From Thermoprotei archaeon (GTDB lineage: Archaea > Thermoproteota > Thermoprotei_A > Sulfolobales > Ignisphaeraceae): DNA of 8,304 nucleotides. Within the stretch, counting starts at the first letter, position 1; each line of letters begins with the position of its first letter. Below are positions 1 through 5,665 of this stretch, in pieces. Both the position numbers and the translations under genes were made by a program. The DNA is taken from contig QMXA01000030.1 in NCBI GenBank assembly GCA_003661905.1, forward strand, positions 1-8,304, in the 5' to 3' direction. A model generated the notes under the pieces. The model made no database searches. It saw only the letters and a list, made by a program, of their open reading frames with translations, and was not told the DNA's origin.

Positions 1-386
1 AAGAGCTTTGCAGCACTTATTAAATTTGATCGTGGAATTTTGCATCTAAGAGCTAGTAGCTCTATACAGTCTTTGACTGTAGGTGCTAAGAGTGTAAGTA
101 CTGGATTTTGAGGAACATAAGATATTCTACAATTTTCACTTACTCTCATTATTATGTCACCTCTTGTCGGTGTAAATGAACCTATAATTGATCTAAGTAT
201 TGAGGACTTTCCACTTCCATTAGGGCCGTGAAGCCCTATAACCTCAGATCTCGATATAGTCATATCTATATTTTTAAGGCCCTTTTTGTGAACTGGATAC
301 TTGAACCAAATATTTTTAAGTACCACTAGGTAATCATTCGATCTCGAGCTTTTGCAATTCTTAATTATCCTTCCTGGAGTTTTTTT
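1..386 (-). CDS. Second ATPase domain of an ECF/CbiO-type ABC transporter (partial; 3' end outside window)
   Basis: This is an ATP-binding domain that would power an energy-coupling-factor importer on the cytoplasmic side of the membrane. Reading leftwards the frame is open from just after a TAG at 389-387 to the window edge. It shows an A-loop region (LKNIWFKYP), a Walker A motif GPNGSGKS encoded at 227-204, and a Q-loop YVPQNP. The signature and Walker B motifs would lie outside the window. The only standard start codon in the open stretch is GTG at 326, with no ribosome-binding site. The frame also joins the tail of the preceding ATPase domain if one A is added to a seven-A run (386-380, minus strand). 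I therefore favour the C-terminal half of one tandem two-ATPase protein, as is common for archaeal ECF ATPases, over a separate gene. The domain assignment is firm; the start and the fusion are inference. Confidence 0.8.
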
Positions 387-484
387 CTAGTACTCCTAGC
401 TTCAAATGCACTTACTTTTCTAAGCCTTCCATTAGCTAACTCATATATCTCAGTAGCCTCATTGATTATTGATGAAAAATATTC
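365..484 (-). pseudogene. Frame-displaced C-terminal tail of the first ATPase domain
   Basis: After the stop of the first ATPase domain another minus-strand frame reads SSIINEATEIYELANGR, then RKVSAFEARSTRKKLQEG and a TAA at 367-365. The segment INEATEIYELANGR is the usual strand that follows the switch histidine in CbiO/EcfA ATPases. This stretch is therefore the displaced end of the same domain, not an independent gene. At its far end the seven-A run (386-380) marks where a second one-base change would carry the reading into the next ATPase domain. What I see is the family-like peptide in the wrong frame; the cause is unknown. Confidence 0.65.
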
Positions 485-1077
485 TCAAAAACAATGATTG
501 ATGCACCCGAAGAGGCGAGTTTTGCTACATACTTGACAAATGTATTTGCAGATTCAAAATCTAAATAAGCAAGAGGTTCATCCATTACTATGGCACGGGG
601 TTTTATCGTAAGAGCGGCTGAAAGAGCAACTCTTTGAGCTTCGCCAGCACTTAATTCATTAGTTGATTTATTTAGTAAATGTTTTATGCGCATTATCTCT
701 GCAATTTCCTTAGCTATCTTGATTGATGTATTAAGATCTATTCCTAAATTTATTGGTGTGAGTATAAGTTCATCGATTACTAGAGGGGTGAGTAACTGTG
801 ATTCAGGATCTTCAGCAACATAACCCAAAACCTCCACAGCTCTCTCAGGCTCTTTGAGAACGTCTATACCACAGACCTCAATATCACCTTTAACCTTTCC
901 TTGATAAAATACTTTTAACCCAGCTATTAACTTTGCAACCGTTGACTTACCACTTCCATTAGGACCATATACAAGTATTAAATCTCCGGGATATACTACT
1001 AAATTAATATCCCTAAGAATCCATGGACCTTCCTCGTAGTACTTGAACCATAGATTCCTTACTCTAATCAATGTCAA
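466..1077 (-). CDS. First ATPase domain of the ECF/CbiO-type ABC transporter, frame broken near its end
   Basis: An ATP-binding cassette that would couple ATP hydrolysis to import through the neighbouring S component. Visible motifs are Walker A GPNGSGKST at residues 38-46, signature ELSAGEAQR at 141-149 and Walker B IVMDEP at 163-168. The Q-loop position reads AEDPESQ (Glu89 where Gln is usual), and the switch-histidine position after IIVFE is Asn199. The start is TTG at 1077, overlapping the TGA stop of the S-component frame, which suggests translational coupling. The protein stops at residue 203 (TAA 468-466), short for this family. The expected C-terminal part (INEATEIYELANGRLRK) continues at once in another frame, from about 484 to a TAA at 367-365. 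One extra T in the TTTTT run (+ strand AAAAA 475-479) restores it. Two unusual ATPase-motif residues could mean a degenerate site in a paired ATPase, or decay. Confidence 0.85.
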   Translation of the reverse strand: MTLIRVRNLWFKYYEEGPWILRDINLVVYPGDLILVYGPNGSGKSTVAKLIAGLKVFYQGKVKGDIEVCGIDVLKEPERAVEVLGYVAEDPESQLLTPLVIDELILTPINLGIDLNTSIKIAKEIAEIMRIKHLLNKSTNELSAGEAQRVALSAALTIKPRAIVMDEPLAYLDFESANTFVKYVAKLASSGASIIVFENIFHQ

Positions 1078-1844
1078 TAACGCCTATGGTAAGAGCGTTT
1101 TAAACTAGCTTTTCTAATTAGTGAAAGTATAGATAAACCAATAATAACACCAGCTATGCATTGACCCAGGTTAATAGGTATTTCAGTTGCAGCTGCATAT
1201 ACACCATATCTCAATATAAATACTTGATAAAGAAAATACCCGAGTATCATTTCAATACCTCCAATGCTCATTGAAGAAGAGCAACTGAGACTTCTAAAGT
1301 CTTTAAGGTTCCTACTATGAGAACTAATGCACCTAGTCCTATGGCTAAAATAATCCATAAATATTGCGGTATTATGATGGCCATACTACTTGGAGGAATT
1401 ACAATTACATTAGCTATGTTTAGTTCAGAGGATGATAGTATTGTCCTCCCTGAATAGTAATTAACTCCTATGAAGCCTATGATGAGAGCTGATATAATTG
1501 CTATAATTGTTGTTACTAGGTACCTCGTAATGCCCCTTAATTTTCTTAATTTAACAAAGAGGACCCCAACTATTAAACCTTCAATACCTTTGATCACTAG
1601 TGTTCCAGGAGCGTAATGTCCAAATCCCAAATATATCGGCTAGAGCAGAGCCAACACCACCAGCTACTAAGCCAACAAGACCTCCGCCTATTAATGCAGC
1701 TGTATACACCATAGTCTTTCCAAAATTGAAAAAGCCTCTAGTACCTAGTGTTTCAACAAAGAAAAGTGATGTAGCTATAAATACTAAGGCGGTAAATACT
1801 GCAATGAACGAAGCTTCAATAGCAGCTCTTGCCCTTTTGCGCAT
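1074..1844 (-). pseudogene. ECF transporter S component (membrane substrate-binding subunit), frame broken twice
   Basis: This is the membrane subunit that would capture a vitamin or similar substrate for the ECF importer. It is spread over three minus-strand frames. Frame one (1844 to about 1626) has a basic start MRKRAR, two hydrophobic segments and GVGSALADIFG. Frame two (about 1625 to 1274) has FGHYAPGTLVIKGIEG and three hydrophobic stretches. Frame three (about 1273 to 1074) has GGIEMILGYFLYQ, EIPINLGQ and a last membrane segment, ending in a basic tail. APGT..IKG.EG, GYFLY and E.P.N..Q are typical S-component landmarks and appear in the right order. Removing one G from GGG (+ strand CCC 1626-1628) and adding one T in CTTCTTC (about 1274) give one protein of roughly 255 residues. 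ATG 1844 is preceded by GGTG at five bases. The substrate cannot be read from sequence. The gene may be real decay or sequencing error. Confidence 0.75.
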
Positions 1845-1885
1845 AGCAACACCTATGATCAGAATTTGGCCAGATATATAAGGAG

Positions 1886-1904
1886 GAATCTATATATAGG
1901 CCTA
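1886..1904. promoter_or_regulatory. Candidate TATA region of the ECF operon, palindromic, in the divergent intergenic
   Basis: Between the divergently read S component (start 1844) and L21e (start 1976) lies the perfect palindrome CTATATATAG (1890-1899), overlapping a second one, TAGGCCTA (1897-1904). For the minus strand it is a TATA-like element about 46-55 bases upstream of the S-component ATG. An archaeal start about 25 bases downstream would leave a leader near 20-25 bases. Its symmetry means it could act in either direction. No regulator-binding site is recognised. Assignment is by position and base composition only. Confidence 0.35.
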
Positions 1905-1920
1905 CATATCTACGATTGAT

Positions 1921-1933
1921 GAAATCTTTATTA
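1921..1933 (+). promoter_or_regulatory. Candidate promoter of the L21e - rpo4 transcript
   Basis: A TATA-like CTTTATTA (about 1925-1932) preceded by an A-rich GAAAT resembles an archaeal BRE/TATA pair. A transcription start about 25 bases downstream would fall near 1955 and give a leader of around 20 bases before TTG 1976. GGTGA at 1965-1969 would be the ribosome-binding site. The palindrome at 1890-1899 is the alternative. Confidence 0.35.
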
Positions 1934-1975
1934 GCCCTTCTCACTGACAAGACCGTAGTAGATAGGTGATAATAA

Positions 1976-2347
1976 TTGGTCAAACCACCTAAAGGCTATA
2001 GACACAGAACAAGGCAATTACTAAGGAAAAGTATAAGGGAGAAAGGTGCTATACCACCACTTAGTAAATTAATGATTGAATATAGATCCGGAGATAAAGT
2101 TCATATAGTAATAGACCCTGCAATACATAAAGCTATGCCCCATAGAAGATATCATGGAAAGACAGGTATTGTAGTAGGTAAAAGAGGACATGCATATATA
2201 GTTCAAGTAAAGGTGGGAAGTAAAACTAAGACATTGTTCATAAGACCTGAACATCTTAAACCAGCCTTTCCCATAGAGGATCGTATTCGTGAAATAATTG
2301 AGAATACTAAGAAATTAGCAGAATTAGCAAAAAGTACTGAGAAATGA
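1976..2347 (+). CDS. rpl21e: 50S ribosomal protein L21e
   Basis: This is a structural protein of the archaeal large ribosomal subunit (eL21 family). The 123-residue protein starts MVKPPKGYRHRTR, the usual L21e N-terminus, followed by the SH3-like core with GDKVHIVIDPAIHK (about 44-57), MPHRRYHGKTG (59-69) and FIRPEHLKP (93-101). Length is slightly above the roughly 100 residues usual for the family because of a charged helical tail. The start is TTG, chosen because it gives the canonical N-terminus and has GGTGA seven bases upstream. Seventeen bases separate its stop from the rpo4 ATG, so the two are probably cotranscribed, the usual archaeal L21e-rpo4 order. No anomaly seen. Confidence 0.96.
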   Translation: MVKPPKGYRHRTRQLLRKSIREKGAIPPLSKLMIEYRSGDKVHIVIDPAIHKAMPHRRYHGKTGIVVGKRGHAYIVQVKVGSKTKTLFIRPEHLKPAFPIEDRIREIIENTKKLAELAKSTEK

Positions 2348-2351
2348 ATAT

Positions 2352-2357
2352 GAGGTG
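2352..2357 (+). promoter_or_regulatory. Ribosome-binding site that decides the rpo4 start
   Basis: GAGGTG lies six bases before ATG 2364. The GTG at 2355 is part of this motif, so it is unlikely to be the start codon even though the frame is open through it. Confidence 0.55.
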
Positions 2358-2363
2358 TACGTT

Positions 2364-2711
2364 ATGGAAATTGTAGAGTTCAAGGAAATCCCAATACCAT
2401 TAGTTAAGAAGATACTTGAGGAAGAGCTGAAAAAGCAGGAAGAGCTAGGTATAAGACTTGACATCTCTAGTCTCGCTTATAGAACTAGGGAATATGTAGA
2501 ATCTGTTTCTAAGTGTAATAGTGAAGGTGCTAAGAGAGCTTTTCAAAAACTCATATCACTAGGAATTAAAGAAATAACAGCAGCTATGTTCATAAATGTA
2601 CTTCCTCAATCTATCGATGAAGCAAGGGTATTACTTAGTTTTGAATCCAAAACTTTCACTACTGAAGAAATTGAGCAAATGCTAAGAATTTTAGAAGAGG
2701 AATGCAAATAG
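2364..2711 (+). CDS. rpo4: DNA-directed RNA polymerase subunit Rpo4 (RpoF)
   Basis: Rpo4 is the archaeal counterpart of eukaryotic Rpb4. With Rpo7 it forms the stalk of RNA polymerase, used in open-complex formation and RNA handling. The product of about 115 residues begins MEIVEFKEIPIPLVKKILEE and is almost all helical and acidic. It has the central segment AYRTREYVESVSKCNSEGAKRA with the helix pair that packs on Rpo7, and the closing TAMFINVLPQS.DEAR region that resembles the HRDC-like fold of the family. Its place directly after L21e and before DUF655 supports the call, since that order recurs in archaea. I chose ATG 2364 rather than GTG 2355 because a GAGGTG lies at the right distance and includes the GTG. 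Length fits the family (about 110-120). Confidence 0.92.
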   Translation: MEIVEFKEIPIPLVKKILEEELKKQEELGIRLDISSLAYRTREYVESVSKCNSEGAKRAFQKLISLGIKEITAAMFINVLPQSIDEARVLLSFESKTFTTEEIEQMLRILEEECK

Positions 2712-2807
2712 ATCTATCAATTCTTATATCTTAAGTGAAGCACATAACTTAATACACTAAAATACACAATGATTCTAGGAGTGCAGAATCTGAGTAGGTG
2801 TTAAACT
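2712..2807 (+). promoter_or_regulatory. Intergenic leader before the DUF655 gene: TATA-like sites and a small hairpin
   Basis: This is one of the few real gaps in the plus-strand block. It contains TATA-like stretches at about 2722-2733 (TTATATCTTA) and 2746-2754 (ACTTAATA). It also has an inverted repeat GATTCT (2771-2776) / AGAATC (2785-2790) with an eight-base loop, and GTAGGTG (2794-2800) as the ribosome-binding site of GTG 2808. The T-rich start after rpo4 could also end the upstream transcript. A promoter here would uncouple DUF655-ksgA-hemK-trmJ from L21e-rpo4. These are pattern-based assignments. Confidence 0.35.
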
Positions 2808-3467
2808 GTGAGTTTTAGAAGATACGCAAGAGGGCCTAGGAAACAAACACAACAGATACGTGATGAATTTGTAGCTGTATTAGATTTTATACCGAATGGA
2901 AACCCTGTTGATAGGCATTGGAGACACAGAACTAGTCCTCTTATACAATCAATAGGAACCAAATACTTCACACTACTTGAAGTAGTACCCATAAGCATTA
3001 AAATGTATACACCAGGTGAGAGATATTTAATATATGAATTAAATCCACGGGGAGACACCATTAAAGTACTTTACGATGACCTTACAACCATAGCTCGAAG
3101 CAATCTTCCTCAAGTACTTAGGCAGATAGTACTTGAAAAAGAACAAGTCTTTGTTCAGCTATTTAATATAGCTGAGCCAATAAATATCAGAATGCACACA
3201 TTAGAACTACTCCCTGGTATAGGAAAGAAATCGCTAAGTCTCATACTTGAGGAAAGGAGAAAGAAACCCTTCGAGTCTTTTAAAGATATTCAAGAAAGGT
3301 TAAGAATTAATGACCCAGCTAAAATGATTGTTGATAGAATAATATCTGAGCTTCAAGGAAATGAGAAGTATTATTTATTCATTGATCCACCAGAACATGG
3401 TATAGGCATTAAGTTAGGGTATCTTGAGAGAATGTATGTACTTGTTGGTTATAGAGAGCCTTGGTAA
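2808..3467 (+). CDS. DUF655 family protein (predicted nucleic-acid-binding, helix-hairpin-helix)
   Basis: This is an archaeal conserved protein without an established biochemical role. The 219-residue product has an N-terminal part rich in strands: FVAVLDFIPNG at 21-31, then TKYFTLLEVVP and RYLIYELNPRG, resembling a small beta-barrel nucleic-acid-binding domain. A C-terminal helix-hairpin-helix motif follows, LELLPGIGKKSLSLILEERR (132-151). This is the motif by which such proteins hold the nucleic-acid backbone. The segment HWRHRTSPLIQ (37-47) is basic. Start GTG 2808 has GGTG seven bases upstream. The stop overlaps the TTG start of ksgA by seven bases, suggesting coupled translation and a link to rRNA maturation. 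That link is inferred from context only; no catalytic residues are evident. Length matches the archaeal family (about 180-220). Confidence 0.88.
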   Translation: MSFRRYARGPRKQTQQIRDEFVAVLDFIPNGNPVDRHWRHRTSPLIQSIGTKYFTLLEVVPISIKMYTPGERYLIYELNPRGDTIKVLYDDLTTIARSNLPQVLRQIVLEKEQVFVQLFNIAEPINIRMHTLELLPGIGKKSLSLILEERRKKPFESFKDIQERLRINDPAKMIVDRIISELQGNEKYYLFIDPPEHGIGIKLGYLERMYVLVGYREPW

Positions 3468-4306
3468 AACCACCACCTCTAACCTCTAAGAAAGAGCTAC
3501 TGCTTTGGACTAAGAGAACTCTTTTTTCACTAGGCATAAAGCCTAGAAAGAAGTTAAGTCAAGCCTTTGTAATAGAGCCTCAACTAATTATGGAGATTAT
3601 GAGACAAATACAGAATTATAAACCATCAATAGTTCTTGAGATAGGTGCCGGACTAGGAACATTAACATACCATATAGCTACCTTTTGCAAGAAAGTCATA
3701 GCTGTTGAGATAGATAGAGTACTAGCATCATTTATTAAGAAACTAACAAGAGATCTTGGTAATGTAGAAGTAGTTATAGCTAATATTCTAGATCTTGACG
3801 ATTCATATTTCAAAAACGCTATAGTAGGAAATATACCTTACCACATAACATCAGACATAGTTCTTCGAATTTCTAAAACTGAATGTCCATTAGCCATAAT
3901 TACTCTACAAAAGGAGTTCGCTGAGAGGTTAATTGCAAAAGCTGGTGAACATAAATATGGGAAGATAACCATAATTACTGATTATCTATTTGAAAAGAAA
4001 ATTTGCTCGATCTACCCTCCAACAGCCTTTTATCCTGCACCTGCAGTATACTCAGCAATTATGGTCATGAAAAGAATTAGGGGTTATGATAGTAGAGCAA
4101 AAATATTGGAGAAATTATTAATTTGTACATTTACTGAAAGAAATAAGTTAGCATATAAGGTTGTTAATAAATGTATCAATATTGATGTAAGTGGTGAATT
4201 ATATTGGCTCAAGAAAAAGAGAGTAGATCAGCTAACTCTCGAAGAATTCCTAAAAATATTACATACCATGTTAAGAATGAAAAATCAGAAATTACAAGAA
4301 ATATAG
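3461..4306 (+). CDS. ksgA: 16S rRNA dimethyladenosine transferase (KsgA/Dim1 family)
   Basis: KsgA uses S-adenosylmethionine to dimethylate two adjacent adenines in the loop of helix 45 of small-subunit rRNA, late in ribosome assembly. The 281-residue protein carries the family landmarks in order: KLSQAFVIEP (31-40), the SAM-binding loop LEIGAGLGTLT (59-69), acidic ribose-binding AVEID (81-85), the catalytic NIPYHITSDI (124-133), LQKEFAERL (149-157) and FYPAPAVYSAIM (190-201), then a helical C-terminal domain. The usual Asn/His in the QNFL/QHFL motif is Ala36 here, a position that varies in archaea. The start is TTG 3461, inside the DUF655 stop region; it has no clear ribosome-binding site and is the least certain part. 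The 3' end overlaps the open frame of the next methyltransferase. Confidence 0.95.
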   Translation: MVKPPPLTSKKELLLWTKRTLFSLGIKPRKKLSQAFVIEPQLIMEIMRQIQNYKPSIVLEIGAGLGTLTYHIATFCKKVIAVEIDRVLASFIKKLTRDLGNVEVVIANILDLDDSYFKNAIVGNIPYHITSDIVLRISKTECPLAIITLQKEFAERLIAKAGEHKYGKITIITDYLFEKKICSIYPPTAFYPAPAVYSAIMVMKRIRGYDSRAKILEKLLICTFTERNKLAYKVVNKCINIDVSGELYWLKKKRVDQLTLEEFLKILHTMLRMKNQKLQEI

Positions 4307-4890
4307 ACGATATCATAGTAGTATTGGTAGGTGATACTTACAATCCATCTAATGATACATTCCTTCTAGCAAAAGCCGTGAAGAACTATGGAGTAGTAAT
4401 TGATTTGGGTTCAGGATCTGGGTATATAACAACCCTTCTAGCAAAAGCAAGTAATTATGTAATAGCTATTGATATCAGTCCTTTTGCTGTATTAAGCACG
4501 AGGGAAACTATTATTAAAAACAATATTAGTGAATTAGTTGATATTATTCAATGTGATGGTCTGAAATGTCTTAGACCTTGTAGGTGTTTTAGGGCAATAT
4601 TTATTAATCCACCTTATCTTCCTGTCTCCGAATTTGAGTCATGGCATGGCATTGCTTGGTCTGGAGGTAAGGAAGGTATAGAAGTATTTCTTAAAATGAT
4701 TGACGGTATTGAAGCTCTTCTTTCTAAGAACGGTGAAATGATCTTTGTACATAGCTCTCTTTCGAACATTGATAAGCTCCTAAATACCCTTAATTCAAAA
4801 GGCTTTTGCACCGAAGAGTTAGATAGAGAATGTTTCTATTGGGAGTGCATATTACTTTTCAAATCTGTGGTGTGTAATGATGGGAATTAG
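4204..4890 (+). CDS. HemK/PrmC/Mtq2-like N5-glutamine methyltransferase (start uncertain)
   Basis: A SAM-dependent methyltransferase that in archaea and eukaryotes is expected to methylate the glutamine of the GGQ loop of the peptide release factor, usually with the zinc protein Trm112 as partner. Motifs counted from ATG 4204: YNPSNDTFLL (46-55), SAM loop VIDLGSGSGY (65-74), AIDIS (88-92) and the catalytic INPPYLP (134-140). These are followed by AWSGGKEGIEV, typical of the HemK branch. ATG 4204 would overlap ksgA by 103 bases, which is unusual, and its first 30 or so residues look like a frame shadow. The next standard start in frame, TTG 4324, leaves only MVGDT before the conserved block and has no ribosome-binding site. 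The true start lies between these or uses a rarer codon. A cysteine-rich patch (CDGLKCLRPCRC) is unusual and unexplained. The stop overlaps trmJ by 14 bases. Confidence 0.87.
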   Translation: MAQEKESRSANSRRIPKNITYHVKNEKSEITRNIDDIIVVLVGDTYNPSNDTFLLAKAVKNYGVVIDLGSGSGYITTLLAKASNYVIAIDISPFAVLSTRETIIKNNISELVDIIQCDGLKCLRPCRCFRAIFINPPYLPVSEFESWHGIAWSGGKEGIEVFLKMIDGIEALLSKNGEMIFVHSSLSNIDKLLNTLNSKGFCTEELDRECFYWECILLFKSVVCNDGN

Positions 4891-5608
4891 AGTAGTACTT
4901 GTAGAGCCTGAGGGAGAAGTAAATATTGGATTTATTGCTAGGCTAATTGAGAATTTCAATGTTGATGAATTCTACATTGTAAATCCTAAAGCGAATATCA
5001 TTAGTGCTAGAAGATTTGCAGCTAGGGCTTCACACATACTTGACAAGGCTATTATAGTAAATACACTTAAAGATGCTTTAAGCAATATTGAATTCTCCGG
5101 ATGTACATCAGCAAAAGTAGGATCTCCAGGCGATTACCTTAGACACTCTGTATCAATAGAGAAATTCGCAGAATTAGCTATGCATTATAGAAATATAGCT
5201 TTGGTTTTTGGAAGAGAGAGTGTAGGATTAACAAGGAATGAACTAAAATGCTGTGACCTAGTGGTTTATATTCCTACATCCCCTAAATACCCTGCACTTA
5301 ATGTAAGTCATGCTGTTGCAATAGCACTCTATGAATTATTCAAAAGGAAGAGCCTAGGAGAACTCGAAAAACTTGAATATGCAACTGGTTTAGATCTAAA
5401 GATTATTAATAGATACATAGATGAATTAAGCAGAACTATATTAAGTGATATTAGACAAAGAGAAGGAGCATCAACAGCATTCAAAAGAGCTATTAGAAAA
5501 GCCATGTTAACTAGAACAGAAGCTGGGTTAATCACTGTACTATTACGTAAGACTCTCATCAGAGTTAAACAATGCGAAGAGAAACGAGCTCAGAGGAAAA
5601 GTACGTAG
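4877..5608 (+). CDS. trmJ: TrmJ-like tRNA ribose 2'-O-methyltransferase (SPOUT superfamily)
   Basis: This is a member of the SpoU/TrmH branch of SPOUT methyltransferases, most like archaeal TrmJ, which methylates the ribose of residue 32 in the tRNA anticodon loop. The three SPOUT blocks are clear: VEPEGEVNIGFIARLIENF (9-27), with the Asn and Arg of motif 1; LVFGRESVGLTRNEL (109-123), motif 2; and YIPTSPKYPALNVSHAVAIA (131-150), motif 3, which forms the SAM-binding knot. RRFAARASHILDKA (45-58) and TSAKVGSPGDYLRH (77-90) also fit TrmJ. A helical C-terminal extension of about 90 residues follows the knot domain, as in TrmJ (total 243). ATG 4877 or the adjacent ATG 4880 overlaps the end of the preceding gene, suggesting coupled translation. 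Exact target base is inferred from the family. Confidence 0.88.
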   Translation: MMGIRVVLVEPEGEVNIGFIARLIENFNVDEFYIVNPKANIISARRFAARASHILDKAIIVNTLKDALSNIEFSGCTSAKVGSPGDYLRHSVSIEKFAELAMHYRNIALVFGRESVGLTRNELKCCDLVVYIPTSPKYPALNVSHAVAIALYELFKRKSLGELEKLEYATGLDLKIINRYIDELSRTILSDIRQREGASTAFKRAIRKAMLTRTEAGLITVLLRKTLIRVKQCEEKRAQRKST

Positions 5609-5620
5609 GTTTTATAAAGT
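5608..5620 (+). promoter_or_regulatory. Candidate promoter of L10e (TATA box)
   Basis: GTTTTATAAAGT, directly after the trmJ stop, is a near-consensus archaeal TATA box. A start about 25 bases downstream would fall near 5638-5643, leaving a leader of about 25 bases that contains GGAGGTG and ATG 5666. It is the cleanest promoter in the window and suggests that L10e and the genes after it have their own transcript. Confidence 0.6.
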
Positions 5621-5649
5621 ATCTATCTTGTTACTAAAGTGAGTCATAA

Positions 5650-5656
5650 GGAGGTG
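5650..5656 (+). promoter_or_regulatory. Strong ribosome-binding site that decides the L10e start
   Basis: GGAGGTG lies nine bases before ATG 5666. The frame is open back to GTG 5639, but that GTG precedes the motif, and only ATG 5666 gives the canonical L10e N-terminus. Confidence 0.75.
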
Positions 5657-5665
5657 TTAAACAGT

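Noticed and set aside
1600..1881. Plus-strand open frame of 93 codons
   Set aside because: It lies opposite the S-component coding region, whose minus-strand frame has clear family motifs. Its own peptide, rich in Pro, Ala and Lys, resembles no known protein.
1919..1969. Plus-strand mini-frame of 16 codons (MKSLLALLTDKTVVDR) before L21e
   Set aside because: No ribosome-binding site, and it lies where the promoter and leader of L21e are expected. A chance frame is more likely.
2069..2254. Minus-strand open frame inside L21e
   Set aside because: Shadow of a confident ribosomal protein gene; the peptide has no domain features.
2801..3061. Minus-strand open frame opposite the DUF655 gene
   Set aside because: Opposite a gene with a conserved domain; no own start signal or motif.
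1976..3475. L21e and KsgA both begin TTG-GTx-AAA-CCA-CC (MVKPP)
   Set aside because: L21e needs this N-terminus by family. In KsgA the match is short and the proteins are unrelated, so I treat it as coincidence.
3461..4306. Ala36 in the KsgA SQAF motif as a sign of lost activity
   Set aside because: The residue at this place varies among archaeal KsgA proteins. The SAM loop and NIPY motif are intact, so it is not evidence of inactivation.
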